NCBI GenBank assembly: GCA_019614645.1
Contig: JABWDB010000004.1
Span: 19,158,001-19,222,000 of the forward strand
DNA from: Stratiolaelaps scimitus
Taxonomy: Eukaryota; Arthropoda; Arachnida; Mesostigmata; Laelapidae
DNA length: 64,000 bases
Direction: 5' to 3'
Shown one piece after another: positions 1-14,135 of this stretch. Position 1 is the first letter of the stretch. Each line of letters opens with the position of its first letter. Under the pieces are notes generated by a model. The model made no database searches and was not told where the DNA came from. It saw only the letters and a program-made list of their open reading frames with translations. The translations under genes and the position numbers were made by a program.

Positions 1-2756
1 AATTAGATCTATTACGCGGGTAAGCATAATGAGAAGAATGATTATAATTGCAATTCCATCATTGTAGCAAAATAGCCCAACCGATCAGGTTCCCCGAGCT
101 GACGATGGTAAGTTGAAACGGTCAGTAAACTATTGCTTCCATATTCCGCCTTGCTGTTCTGCTTATGATTGGCTCTCAGCCGATGGGATCGTATGCAACC
201 ACTTTACACGCCTAGCGGTTTGCACGCCTATTCACGATTAGATCCACGAAATCCGCCCCGCGGAGTGCCAACGCAGAGAGATAGAGAGTCAGGGCAGATA
301 ACGACGTTGCTGTGGTTTCGGTTAGCAGTTGATTGGTAGGCATTCGTTAGTGGCGTATACGAACGATGGATGCAATGTACGAGATATGTGTGTGTGTGTC
401 TCCTATATTAGGCCGCTCTTTCCACATCCAGGACGAAAAGCAGAGTGCGTGTAACGTGCAGAGGCGGCATTGTCGGAGGAGAGGCGAGTTAGAACAATTA
501 CGTTGGGGAACAGTCGACCCCTGGGATGTTCACACTGGATATTCGGCCGTAACAGCAGCAGCAGCAGTAGCATAGTAATGCAAACGAGGCCCGCAAACGA
601 CCAACTGACGATGCCATCGGCGAAAAACACTGCTGCCGCCGGCGCCGCCGCCGCCTCATGAGAAAACAACGAGAATGAACCCCGATGAGCTACGGTGGTA
701 GATGGCCAAAACAAAAACCGTCATCGCTCCGAACGGCAAACGAAGCCGGGCGCCACCGCTGCCTCAGTGTCCGGGAGCTCGCGGAGGACATGGCGGGGAC
801 TGCGGCGCTCATGGTGGTGACGGCCGTAACATTATGCGTCAACGCATTGTCAGATGCCAGACGCGGCGGACGTAGAGTTATGATTATGATTACTATTATT
901 ACTATTATTGTTATCGTTAGTCAGCTATCTGCACACGGTACTGTGGGGGAACCTCTTCCCCCACAATACTGTTGCAAAGCGGAGCGAAGGAAGTCTCCAT
1001 AGCGTAGGTAGCAGGATCGCAGAGCAAGCGGAGCCCAAAGTGATCGCTCACTTGCTCGAAGAGGATGTCCATCCATTTTGCTTCGTAACCGATACAATAC
1101 AAGGGGACATGAACAGTAAACATAATTATGAGTGCGGTAATTAACGATGACAACAGGTAGTTGACGGTGGCAGCAACAACAACAGCAACAGCAAACGTCA
1201 TCGTCATAACGATGGGAGCAATAATGAGGAAGAATAGATGATGTATCAGATAATGGAGATAGTTAGAGCAGGCCGTCTGCGGCCAGCCACTTTTTAGGTG
1301 GCCTGATTTTCAAGCACTTCAATTTGCGTTAGGTAAGGATCACATCGCAATCGTTGAGTGTCCAAGCATTTATAAACAGCTGGCCTTACGGCACAGAGCG
1401 ATAGTGAACGGGCGATTTGTTAACACGGGCGTATTTTGACACATTATCGACTACAAAAAAATGGACAACAGAGTTGTGACAACAGAGTTGTCTCAGTGTG
1501 AAAAAAAATGGATAACATCATTTATTGCTCATCCCCAGGGAGGCGTCATCCTTGGAGCTAAGCAGGACTAAGCTGTTTTGACTATTGTAAAAGTCGGCAT
1601 GTTTCGGAGACGACTTCGAGCGGCAACTCTCGGGTCAACAGCCCTTGGGACACGTTGATTCATCGTCTTCATATTCCTGTGGTCGTTTGCTAAGTGAAGG
1701 CATCGTCATATTATCATTAATTGCATTCCCACTGCCGCGTTCCGCGTCTTAATTTGCGTGACCATTCAGCATATTTCAGCTAATATATGTATTATATGTG
1801 CGAGAAACGATTTCTGGCGGCTTCAGCTGACCGGACTCGCTAACCGGACAAGCCACGGCGACTTCGAGGTGATGGTGATAAGGGCAGAAATGAAACTTGT
1901 TTAGACTTCGTCTCGTTCGCTCCTCCCGCCGCGACAACAGTCACGTAACAAATGATCATTGTCTCATCTTTGTTTGTTGTTGACTCTTCTATAGTTTACC
2001 TGGTCAAAAAGGCGGCTCTGTTGCCATGCGTTGCCATTTCGGTGAGGTGCTATGGGCAGACCGAGGAATAGCAGGCTAAAACTGACCAAAAAGGTCTTTT
2101 GCGACTAAAAATTTCAGCACCAAAGTCGATGGAGCAAGGCGCAGCGGCAGCAGCAGCAACAATAGTGGCACGCTAAACATCATGCTGATGATAATTATGA
2201 TGATGCGAACAGGTTTGTATTGGCGAGACCTAGTCAATTAACATCGTTAATGCAAGGTGCTGCATTACGAAACCTGGAAATTCAGGATCACTTTGATTAG
2301 TACGTGCTCTGTGGGACTCGAACTCTGGAAGTGACCGTACAATTCCGAGGCCTGCTGTCACGAGTCCTGCTCTGTCCTGCTAGATCTAATACAATGATAA
2401 CGACCAGGACCCATCGCAATTTCAAGAGTTGAATAAACCACTAATAATATTTCTTACTTTATATCCGTAATCTGTAACATATGGAGCCACTGTCTCCGCC
2501 ACTGGGTATACAGTGCAGTGTACTTTCTGTACACAGACGCCTTTTCGGCTGAATGAGTTTCGAATTGACAAAGCGTTTGATGGCTTCTTCTTATCGCGTC
2601 ATAAAGATAACACATTTAACATTGGGTTTAACATCAGAATTAAATATCTTGTTGTTGTTGTTATTATTATTATTATCTGACCATAAAGGTTTCATAGACA
2701 TTTGCTACCTTGTTGCAGTAACGACACAGACCGAACTCGTTCCACTTACACAAACG
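1..2756. other. No recognisable gene; non-coding, presumed distal part of the engrailed intron
   Basis: No frame here reads like a conserved protein. The stretch holds scattered triplet-rich bits (GCA/GTA around 548-570, GCC around 636-655, AAC/AGC around 1160-1195), a 14-bp tandem duplication at 1464-1491 (gacaacagagttgt twice), and short A-runs. A segment near 1550-1575 shares about 11 bases with the internal region of 5S rRNA but the rest does not match. Confidence 0.6.
1464..1491 (+). repeat. 14-bp tandem duplication
   Basis: The unit gacaacagagttgt occurs twice back to back (1464-1477 and 1478-1491). Each unit is itself imperfectly self-complementary (acaac...gttgt). Confidence 0.85.
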
Positions 2757-2799
<43 letters not shown>

Positions 2800-2800
2800 A
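2757..2800 (+). repeat. Compound (TA)n(TG)n microsatellite
   Basis: About 13 TA units run directly into about 8 TG units. Confidence 0.95.
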
Positions 2801-4253
2801 TCTCACTTATAAAAAGGATACATGTTTATAACTTGTTCTTATTTTTCTACGAGTTGTACCAATGATTCTCATACAGAGGCGAAAACGTATAAGCAATTGG
2901 CGCACATCGCGTGATGCGAATGTATAATACATATGCAGAGTCCTTTGCACGATCTTTTCGTCGACTACAACCGAAAATGTCTTTCCTACTGCAATTCATT
3001 GGCCAGCAACGAGGGTAGACATTGAACAAAGCTAACCTTTATCTCTTGTTGAGCAGTTAACTCTCGGCCCCAACTTCTCACCCGATGGTCGACGACCATA
3101 TATGCGATCGTCTCGTTGCCATTGAATTCGTCGTTCACCACGAATACACTGTATTGTGTGGCCGTGTTTATATCGTTTGAAGTGTTGTCGTCTAGTTTCG
3201 TTGTTTCCCTGTTTGTTTGTCTTCGAGAAACAGGAAAAAAGAGGCGAGTTAAAGTGGCATTAACGAACACACGCGTGTCCGACTCGATGATCGTTGTCCA
3301 GCCTCCAACGAGTAGCCCACTCCCTCCCCTAATTTCGATCCTAATCAATGCAAGAGCACGAATGTAACAATAATTAAAATTAAATTCAATTAGATTAACG
3401 CAAAACAACCGAGCGTCATAAAAATACAAGACAGCCACCGACGCAGAAAAGGGGGATGCACGTTGTTGCTTCGTCCCAAGGAGGCGATTTTTCATTAAAG
3501 CGAACCTTTTGTTCCCTACAACAACGACGCTAAATTATACTGCAGTATAATTCGTGCGAGTAGCTTCGTAGCTCCGTGACTGATGTTTCGAGTTGCGTTT
3601 TGTGAATTCTTCACGTTTTGTGACATGGAGAGCACCAACCGTACAGCCATACACGGATATCGGGATTGTGAGCGGTCCAACCCTATCACCCTTATGAGAT
3701 TCAGCAGAAATCGTCGTCGAACTTCTGCTGTCGCACACTAAACCCAAAACAATAAAAAAAAAAGACGTCAATGTGTATCTGTACCGTTCTTCAATGTTTT
3801 CTTGAAATCTCTTCTTGAAATTAACCCCGTTTGCACCCGTTTCGCTTAGTGGCGTTCAAGGAATACGAGCTCTGACCGGATCGGCAAATTGGATACAGAA
3901 TCGATTGGACGGCGACGCATCGCCATTTCGTCGCGCTGTTCATTGCGCCGTTGTTAGCGGCGGCGGCGGCAGATTACCGCCGCTGTGGCTGCTGTTACTA
4001 TTATGTGCACATCTATTAGAAGGTAAATTATCGTTTTTTGGTAGGACAGATGCGATGGAATTGATATCGGTTTTTTCCTCGCCTCCGCTACCGCTACGGC
4101 CATCGCGGGGTTATGAATGAATAAATGAATCACCACCACTGCCGTCGTTGCTAGTTATTGTTATCGGCAGCAGTGGAAATGGTAAATCAAGTACACCGCC
4201 ACGCATTGCTACATCAAGTGAGAGACGTGGGGCAAAATCCATACCAAGTATCG

Positions 4254-4259
<6 letters not shown>

Positions 4260-4285
<26 letters not shown>
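4260..4285 (+). repeat. (AT)n microsatellite
   Basis: Thirteen uninterrupted AT units; a second array follows 77 bp later. Confidence 0.95.
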
Positions 4286-4292
<7 letters not shown>

Positions 4293-4358
4293 ATAATCAT
4301 CGCTGCCTCTATGATCACCATTACTACCATCATTCACGTCCGTCTGCCCCTCTCTTTA

Positions 4359-4361
<3 letters not shown>

Positions 4362-4395
<34 letters not shown>
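4362..4395 (+). repeat. (AT)n microsatellite
   Basis: Seventeen uninterrupted AT units. Confidence 0.95.
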
Positions 4396-4398
<3 letters not shown>

Positions 4399-6742
4399 CC
4401 ACCATCATATGCAGAGAAAGAGACAAAGATTGAGCGCGAGATTGAGAGGGGCGAGTTCTCGAGCGATGAATTTTGACCACCGTCCGTCGTTTGCAGCGAC
4501 GATCGTCCCTCCTCACTGACTCTGCTGCTGCTCACTGTTGTTGTTGATCCATGGCCAGCACAGCAACGAAATACGAGCCAATACAACAATAGCAGTAGAG
4601 CAACTGCTGCCGAAACACCAACCGTCTGTAACACGAACCATTGCCATTACCGCCGCCTGACGATGACAACGACAGATATCGGACAGCGGTTGATCATAAT
4701 CGATGTAGACATAATCATATTTAAAACACCTGGGAACGAACTCTCGACGGGGAGCGATTGTAGTGGAGTAGAAGATGGTAAAATTATATCGTGGACAGTG
4801 AATTGACGCGATGGAGAGGCGCGGGACGCATAACTATCGATTTTTTTGCCTCATGCTGCTATATAAGCCTGGCGTGTATTTGCATACGCTATGGAGGCAG
4901 CCCCGTTGTAATCGATTTAGATGGGTGGCAATTAACAAAGCCGAAAGCTTCAGCTGCACATACACACAAATATCAATGAAGAGCTGTGGAAGAGGATTGG
5001 GTCGAAGAGACGAGTATCGATGGAACAGACCAGTACACAGTTCATCCCATATTGTTTTGCTCTCTGTGCTAGCGTCGTGGCGCGGTGTGGGCGTTTGCAG
5101 CGGTCAGCAACCAGTTGAAGAGTTGAGCCAGACCCATGACTGCTTTGAACAGGAAAGCAGAGCCCAGTGTGCTAGCGATGATTTGCCAATCTGCTGCAGC
5201 AGACTTTGGGAGATTTATGATTTTCTAGCGTGGATCGAGGACGATGAAAGAAAACATATTAATTCACATGTACTTAACATTGTTCCTGCACAGGTTCAAA
5301 TTGCTTCTTATAGTCCTTCTTGACACAGGCTAACACTTCACAATAACGATCGCAATAATTATAGATTATCAGCGTACGCGATCATTTGCGCAAGCTGAAC
5401 ATCATACAGAAATAGAAGCATTAAAGCGCAGCGAGCGTGCAGAAGACACTTCTCAAAAGCGGCTTCCCGTCCGTCTTGACGCTCGATTTGAATGAATACG
5501 AAATAGATATATACACACGTCTGGGTTATCCATGTTATGATCTAGATACAAATTATAATGTCCACGAAATTTTGTGTGGAACATTGATATAGTGTTCATG
5601 AGCATGTAGCATGACTATCGCCGAGGGTAGGTTAATTTCACATACGATATATCAACATAAGCATACGACCGCGCGTACGATCGAGAGGCAATTATCTCTT
5701 ACTTCGATGTCGTCGTTATTTGTAATTACGTTGGCAAGAAATGGCAAAACTCTGATTTAGACAAGTCGATCACGTCGATGTGAAGCATCCATCGACAACC
5801 GCTCCGCAGTTCGGGGTGGACGGCGAGCGTGCTACAGCTGCCTTTAGCCTAATTGGCGGCAAAACGTTGATCAATTAGCATTGTTCGTTTTGTTTCTCCC
5901 GTAAAACAATTATAGTGCTCCTCGCTGCTCCGAAGACGACAGTGACACTAAGCATACTCGCATACTCGTTCGATGTCGACCTGCTCCGAACAGGGGCTCG
6001 GTCACCGCTTTGTTCTCTGTCGTATTCCGCGGCGTGCAGCTGACAGATGATAGTTCACAGTGCGGATGTGACATGCGCGTTTCGCGAATAGGTTCTCTCG
6101 GCGTTTTCAAGAAGAAGAAGAAGAAAAATGGCACATTATTCTCGACAATGATTCAGCGTGTACTAAGGTAAAATTAGCAGTGAGTCCACGTGGCAAGGGT
6201 GAAGAGATACGTGCGTCCGGCCTTTCGTTTGATTCAGTGACGGGAAACAATGTCGAGTGGACTAATATATAAATGACTAATGTCATACGTATGTTGGCCA
6301 TTATGAGAGATGGAGCACAAATGACCCAGGAAAAACGGAGCGAGGTGCCGACGATGCTAAGCAAGCGATACATAGCGTCGGAGTGACGATTTTCACTTAA
6401 TCGCACTCGATTGCTTTTACAATTGCAGAGTAGAAGCCATAGAGGGTCTTGGGTTCGCGCGTTCAGTCCAATTCACAGCAGTTCGTTATCTCGCTTTCGT
6501 TTGAATCCGAATAATGGCGGCGCCATCGTCAATCGTGTCATCGTACAAATCGGGCGGACGCCGTGGAGGATCCACATCTCCATTAAAATGCAGTTGGTTA
6601 AAAGGCGAGTGGCACAGGTGGAATTTTATCTTTTCTCTATATTCAATAGAGAGATAGGAGTGATTAATCCAATAGAATAGTTAACGTAGCAAGTTATCGC
6701 GTTGTACGTGTTCGCCTTTGCGAAAAATTTACATACCCACAT

Positions 6743-6825
6743 GTATATATATAATATGTGTATAAAAAAATAAATAATATGTATATAAAAAAAAAAAATA
6801 TATATATATACATATATATATGTAT
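6743..6825 (+). repeat. A/T-rich low-complexity block
   Basis: Short TA runs alternate with A7 and A12 runs; the two halves look like diverged copies of a TATGTATATAA(A)n unit. Confidence 0.85.
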
Positions 6826-8190
6826 GACAGTTCCTCTTCTACCTCAGAGAATAATGTGATAACGTGATAAACGCATCGTTCGGCCGATTCGTCCAAACAT
6901 GCGAGCATATCCCACCAACCATTGGAGGTCGACCGTCCCTTTTTGAAAAGTCCAGATGACTTTTATTCGCATTACAAAAGAACGCACACACACACACACT
7001 TTCGAATGGAGAAACGAAACAAGAACAAAGGGACGGATGTATAGGGAGTGGGAGAGAGAGAAAGAGAAACTGCTCGAAGCCAGGATGGGACGTATCGGTC
7101 TTTATTAGTATTTTCCTTCACTCAATGTCAAATTACCTCACGTATTAGCATGACCACGCAGTGGTTGCTAACAATCGAACGAATAAATGAATAGAGAATG
7201 AGGCACAGCAAAAGGTATAGCACGGCATGAATAGTGAACAGCACCGATCTGGCAACACATTTCACGCGTGAGCCCGATATCATTTTGTGTTCAGTCGAAG
7301 CTGCTCAGACGATATTGAATGTCTGCTTGAACGAGTCTTGCGTGGACACCGACCTCGCTTCGAGCTGGAAACGAATAACGTTACGCCTCGAGAGTCGATT
7401 CTAGTGGATAAACAAAAACATTATTTTATTATGTCGACGGGTGTGCACAGAAAGACGCAGGCACGCCACCGCCCCGACCGCCGCATACCGATTCGCATGT
7501 AATGATAGCATAATGATTTAACTAATTTAATTACTTACTCAGAAACAGAGAGACGGACGAACGGGCGGATGGCCGGACGTACGTTGAGAGGATCGGTGGT
7601 ACGTAGACATCGCTGTCGAATGAACGGAAGAAGGGGCCAAAAATGCAATGTGCCGCCCCGAATTCGAATATAAAAGAACAACACGTAATTTGATTCGACA
7701 GTACAGCCGACGGCGCTTACGATAATTAATAACAATAATATGGATACGAGAGAGGATAATTGTTGTTAATTGTAATGATATTAAAAGTAATAATAACAAT
7801 CGTCATGCCGATCGCTACGTGGATCTGGGAGCGTGACGAGTCGTCGCATCGTATGCATGGACGACCGATGCTACATAGGATTTATCTAATTTGTCAATTT
7901 GACAGGTAGATCGACAAATGTTCTCGGAACGCTACAGTCGAAGTGGTGAGGGTAGCACGGAGGGGGAGAGCGGATAATAGACAATGTACAGGGTACACAT
8001 ACATGCCGGCCATAGAAATAATATAATAATAATAATAATTACTAGGAACCAATCGCGTCTTCAGTTTAGCTGCGAGTCCTACGCTAAATGAAGACCTTCG
8101 ATAGATGGCAGCTGTGCGACGACAAGTTCCGCATTTCTAAATCACCTACAGCCGCGCACAAATGTCGACCGATCATTCAACGTGGACACG

Positions 8191-8222
8191 TATATATATA
8201 CACACACACACACACAGACACA
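8191..8222 (+). repeat. Compound (TA)n(CA)n microsatellite
   Basis: Five TA units followed by about eight CA units. Confidence 0.9.
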
Positions 8223-11200
8223 TGTGGCATAAATATCATATATATATATGTGACTGACCTATTTGAGATCTGGCCGTCGTTATTTCTACATAATCTTCGG
8301 AGTTGCGAGTGTCGAGCGGCACAGTTATTTATAAAGGAATGAACTGACATCGGACGTGTAGTGTCTAGCCGCTCCAAGCGACACAATGGTGGGTGTGTGC
8401 TCATGAGAGCTATACAGTAGTCGTATCTTGTCGACGTTTAGTTCGCCACAGATTCTGACTAAACCAAAATGAGTCTGAGAGAACCGACAATGATACATCA
8501 TACATACATTAGCGGCAAATCACTATAAGCTTCATCTGCTGTACATGGCAGCACGGCTACTTATCGTTGTGTTTTTCTCTCTCTCTATGGAAATATAACA
8601 TACATTGTTCTATATTTCACTTGGCACTTGGTTACCTAGATCGTCTACGCGTGTCCCGCAATAGATTAATACCTGCACGAGCAATAATGGCTGCTCGACA
8701 ATAATCGTCCACAACTGGCTGGGGGTTCGTTGCTTCACTTAATTTCTCCCGCCTCGTCACTTCCCGACGCACTTTGTCCTCTGCCGCTGCGGGCAAGGCA
8801 ACGAAGGCAAGGAAATAAAGTCGAACCGCGACAAATCGCTACCTCCCCCCCAATGCCGGCCAGCCGTAGGGCGTGTCAAGTGCGCAATCGTTGGAGATTT
8901 CATCACCACCAGCACCACTACCACCAATACTACTAGCTCTACAACGGGTGAGAGGGGGGACACCCCCACAGCAAACCCGATACCAGCTCTCTACTATCTA
9001 CGAAGGCGCCTCCATCCCAATTCATTGCTCCCAGCTGAGGCGGTCGAGCTCCTAGCCACCCGGGACACTCTCTACGCTCATGATATCGTATGGCGTTCAG
9101 TCGAGAGCTGACGCCGGCTCTGGGGCTTGCTTATAGTGCGCATGCATGCAAGCATGTATATATATATATATGCATGTGTGTGTGTAGTTGAATGCGGTGC
9201 GCGCGCGGCGGCACAATCTCAAGCAGGAACAAAGAGCTGGGACGATGGGGAGGGGGCAGTTCGCTCGTACCATACTGCCTTGTTCCTCGCCTATCACTGG
9301 ATGCCATAGTTCTGCCATTCAGTTGACAGTGGGTCACGGACACCTGCGTCTTCCCGGCGTCAGAGCAGCGCACAGAGCAGCCGATGAGGCAGCGGCTGCG
9401 GTAGCAGCATTCTCGTTCTTCCATTTGAGTCACAGCTCCCTGCCGTCGTCTCAAAGACTGGATCACTAGCACTGGGTATACAGATCGGAGACTATAGCAG
9501 CGATCCCAGAGAGCAAACAACAGCCAATGACCCTGGCTGGGCAGAAAGACGGGCACGGAGGCAGGCGCATGGCTGCATTCTTAAGATAACTCCGCCATGA
9601 GTCGAGTGGAGTCCACCGCTCCGCCGAGAAGGCAGTCAGTCGAGTCGGTAGTCAGTCAGTATCCAGAGCAAGGGGAAGCTCTCCTGGCAAGGAACGAACG
9701 AGGCAAACTGAACCAGTTTGCTAGATCCATCCAGGTGGGTCTGAGAGCTCCATGCTCCATGTCCTCCGTCGCTCCATCTCAGTCAGTCTGTCCCGTCAGA
9801 CAGACAGACCAAGTGTGAGTTTGGCTGTTCGTGCGGCTGCAGCTGTATACGGCCGTGTGCAAGAGCGTAGATGGGGGTAGCATATATCTAGGTGTTTGCT
9901 TGAATGTGTGTGGGTGTGTGTGTGTGCGCGTCTCGGTGTTTGCAATGTGTGCCCTCATGTAATGGGTCGTCTATGCGCACTCTTCCCATATACATCACTA
10001 TCGTACTTTATCTCTCTCACTCTCTGTCCTTCTCTCAGTGTCGACTGCTCGATGAGGATGTGGGACCGCGGGCAAACGGGCCTAAACTCACTGCCGCCGC
10101 CGCCGCCGTCAACACCCCAACACATTTGCGTTAGCTACCATCGGATGCCGCTGTCTAGACCTGCTCGTTGGCGGCGCGTTTCGCGGGAGCAGCAGAGGGG
10201 GTTCGCAGGCGCACTGCTCGTTGCAAACTCCCATCGCACGCACGCATATACTCACAAACACACATACACATACCGATCGGTCGTAGCGACGCGCTGACGC
10301 GGAAGCAATTTCAATGTTAAACACCGCCGTCCGCTTCCACCCGGCTGGTGCTGGCTGTGGCGGTATACTACTATTATATGTATATATATATATGTATATA
10401 TATAATATACACTCTATGTATATATAATGTATAGAGCAAAGGGGAGAATCTGGGACGGACGTGGAGCAGGACGAGTGGTAGTAGTAGTAGTAGCAGCAGC
10501 AACGCGGGTACTGGGGAGATAATGGGGGTTTCTCAGTCTGCGGTGCTGTGATCAGTGTTCCCTCCATGGGAACGTGGGGGGGGGTCCTTGATGTTTGGCC
10601 ACCGTCTCGTCGTGGTTCGCCCGTTCCCCGCATCGCTCCTGCGAGGCCTGGCGCTGACCCATTCGACTGGTGTCTAGCCTGGCTGGCAAGAGGCCGGCCG
10701 GGCGCGAGTCTGTGTACCCGAGGTGTGAACACAGCCACGCTACCACGACCACCATGACTATTATAGTAGTCCCGCGCTCGTTGCCTAGGCTAGATAAAGG
10801 TTTACTATTCGGGTGATGTATGGACCAGCTAACGGTGTTGCGGCGGCTGCGGCAGCGGCCCAAGGAATAGGGCAATACCAGCTAAGAAAGAAGGACTGTT
10901 AGACGATGACAATGACGATCGGCGGAGAGCACGTTCATGGACGAGATGTATTGAAGTTAATTGCCGCCACGAGTGTCACTGGGCAAGTAGAACACGACGG
11001 GGTGGGCACAAACTGAGCAGGAAAGAAGCCGATAGGAGCCGGGTGCGATCTCAAGATAGCGCTACCAAGTCGAAAGAATATCGCCGCCGGCTCTCTCCCC
11101 CCACGGACCTATGGCTGGATGTATGTACAAAATGCGAATCGAGAGCGGCGACGTGGCTGACATCGGTAGAAAAGGCGAAGATGGGATATGCATTTTGTAG

Positions 11201-11934
11201 ACAACTATTGTTTTTTTTTTGCGCGCTCGCGCGCACGCGTATAATGGAAATCGATGAAGTAACAGAGATTTCTTCTTGGGTGAGCAACATGAGCTGTGTA
11301 GATGCTGAGCGATCCACTTGCGCCGAGAACGAATTTCCGCGCTGGGGAGACGCACTGGGACCTGGCCTTGTTGAGCTCATTGGTCGTGAAAGGGTCCCGG
11401 TGGTGAAGGATAACCCTAGATGAGCTGGTGCATTCCAGTCATAAAAGAACAAGTTGTCACCGCTCTCCTCTGACAGTGCATTCACTTTTGATTGTTTCAT
11501 AGAAAACATTGAACTGCAGTGGACGTTGTTGGGCCCATGTAGGGTTCAGGTAAACCGTGAGTGTGAGTCATGTCTCATCGGTTGGATTTGCCGCTACGTA
11601 TATATATATATATATATATGTTTCTAGTTATATAGTTTGTTTAAGACAGCGCCGTTGCCCTGGCTGGAACGGACCCATTCGAGTATCGGTCCGCCTTCGA
11701 TATATAGACGATTCGCGTCTCATATGCTGTCCTGAGCAGAGCCAATGTGCGTGGCGTGCTCGGGAATAGTAATCAAACACTGATGTGAGCCATGCTGATG
11801 CCGTCGCTACTGCTCGCTATCGTACGATTGACGACTCACGCTAGCAGCATTTTGGGTCTCAGATCCGATGGGAGGGGTGTCAGAAGAGAATATGGAACGT
11901 AGCAGGGGAACGCCTCTGAACGCCTCGCTTAGCT

Positions 11935-11936
<2 letters not shown>

Positions 11937-11966
<30 letters not shown>
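11937..11966 (+). repeat. (TA)n microsatellite
   Basis: Fifteen uninterrupted TA units. Confidence 0.95.
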
Positions 11967-11969
<3 letters not shown>

Positions 11970-12968
11970 GGTATATATTCCACAAATAGCCGTAGTGAGG
12001 CCAACAGCCAATTGGACAACATCTCTCGGGGGTGTTCCGTTTGGCCAATGGGATTCAAAGCGGACGATGCCCGATCGGCAATCGACCTGTCCGAGAATAA
12101 CATAGATCTGTTGTGCTATGTTATGGAGTTCATATCGGGCCTTTTGTTCTGCCCCCACCGGCCTCCCTAGCCACATAATGATTTGTCTGTCGAGCAGAGC
12201 TTTGCGTCCGCCTGGCCTGCACAAATAACCGAATAGGCCGAATGGCTCAGCTTGTATTGCACGGACGATGACTCGTACTGCGGTGTGCTTGACAGGCAGG
12301 GGCAACCAGGCCGGCAGGCAACCGGCCCTAGTAGGCCGCTTTGTTCTAGGTGCGTGGATCATCTCATGCTTCGTTGTTTTGAGGACGACACATGCACAAC
12401 AATAATAATATAAGATAATACACGTATTTCCTAGTCAGTCTGCTACGTCGTGGCTTTCTCTTGCTAGACTCCGCACATAACCAAACCAACTTTCGGGGAT
12501 GAGGCGACTTTGCCTAGCGGGAGACATAACTATGTTATCCTGATCCCCAAGCGGCCGCCTCCCCCGACTAGCTCTCTTAGTGCGGGCGCTCTCTTCCACG
12601 TCGAAAATCATGCATACTATTATATATATACGACAGTAAGGCAATGGCGGAAACCAATCGGCAATCCATTGGTTTTTGGCGAGCGTGCAGGCTTTAGTGC
12701 CTATGGCAATATGCTATAATATAATATTATATATATATATAATGGATACGGATCCTGTGCGACCAAGTTCGACTTTTCATAGTGGTACAGTGTCCGCTTT
12801 GTCGGACGAGTCAGTCGACTCATAGCGGCGTTGTTTCCGTCGCAGTGGCCATAACAGCGAGAGCCTTCGGCCTCTCTCGCAGATGCCATCTCTCTATCTC
12901 TCTTCCGTGCGTAATCAACGTAATCCAATGCTGCGCTGCTGGTCACCATACGGCGTGCATACAACACT

Positions 12969-12971
<3 letters not shown>

Positions 12972-13009
<38 letters not shown>
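12972..13009 (+). repeat. (AT)n microsatellite
   Basis: Nineteen uninterrupted AT units followed by a short TGTATACACATATGTATACA stretch. Confidence 0.95.
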
Positions 13010-13013
<4 letters not shown>

Positions 13014-13882
13014 ACACATATGTATACACCTGCGCGTCTCGTATGCTCTGGATGTGTTCGTATATTGGTTATGTATGTGGATACGTTACGTTTTTCTGCC
13101 TCACATCTGACTGCTGCTCTCTCCCCTCCAGCTCCCCGTGCCTCTACCTGAACATTGTATCGCACCGCAGTCGTCGGTTGGTGCGTACCAGGCATCGGCA
13201 ATAGCGATAGTACTGCCGCAGTGCTACGGCACGCCGCAACGTGCATCATGCGAATAGATCGCTTGGTAAGGCATCTGACTGCGTGCCTGCCTGCGCGGTC
13301 CGATAGGCCAACGGGCAGGACTACAGGCACTACTAGCGAATAATGCACACTGGGCTGTGCGCCATCAACTCGTGCCGGCAGCAATGGGTACGAGCTAACG
13401 GGGTGGTGGTAATTGCTATTGGTCTGCCTGGCTCTCCTTCAACCCTCTTCCACGAGCGGCACTGCCACCGGCATCAGGCCGCCGTCGCCGCTGCTGCCGC
13501 CTCTGCGCGCGCTGCCGCTGAGGTCGGGACGGTGTGCGCATCCGGCAGAGGCGAGCCCCGACCCATGGCGGTAGGTACCACGCCCCAATAGGCCAGATCA
13601 GGCCAGACCAGGCCCAGTGCCCCGTTGAGCAATGGGCCAACTTTTCTCCCTCAGCCGCCCTTGGCTCGTATAAGCATGCACACATACATGCACGGCGACC
13701 ACCCCAGTCCACTTGGGGATGGAGTGGTCGTCGATGGAGGCAACTGCTGCTGTACACGCTGAGATGAGGAGGGGCTGGCCCGATTGAATCAATGGGCAGC
13801 TGCTTTGGCTGACTGGCTCTTTCGATTGATCAGGCGAAGTGGGCAGGCGCCTAGCTAGCCGCTGTTTGCATTTGATCCGTGG

Positions 13883-13907
13883 TATTATTATTATTATTAT
13901 TATTATT
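13883..13907 (+). repeat. (ATT)n microsatellite
   Basis: About eight ATT units. Confidence 0.92.
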
Positions 13908-14103
13908 GCTGTATTTGGGCTCGTAGTTGAACTCATCGACGAATCGTCCATGCAATGATCTGTATGCAGCTAGCTTAGTCGTTCAACGCGATATTGGATG
14001 ATTGCTAGCGGTCCACGTTACCAAATCGCAGGACATTAAACGATTGGCAGTTCGAGATCGCATGCGTGCCATGTTACGGCATGATAGACGCATATAGACA
14101 CAC

Positions 14104-14106
<3 letters not shown>

Positions 14107-14133
<27 letters not shown>
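14107..14133 (+). repeat. (AT)n microsatellite
   Basis: Thirteen uninterrupted AT units. Confidence 0.95.

Positions 14134-14135
<2 letters not shown>

Larger units (their letters stand above)
2801..8190. other. No recognisable gene; microsatellite-bearing non-coding DNA
   Basis: Contains two AT arrays (4260-4285 and 4362-4395) and an A/T low-complexity block (6743-6825). A 170-codon ATG frame at 4811-5323 (+) contains a short Cys-spaced segment (Cys111, 120, 128, 129) but has no domain I recognise. The other frames are short or repeat-derived. Confidence 0.55.

Noticed and set aside
1541..1640. 5S rRNA-like stretch (ggagctaagcagg)
   Set aside because: Only about 11 bases agree with the 5S internal region; the sequence before and after does not match or fold like 5S.
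2290..2340. tRNA T-loop-like sequence on the minus strand (gttcgagtccc)
   Set aside because: The T-stem does not pair and no D-arm, anticodon arm or acceptor stem is found at the right distance.
12701..13384. 227-codon minus-strand frame
   Set aside because: It contains an AT array translated as poly-YI and a mix of unrelated residues; overlapping frames on the opposite strand are equally long.
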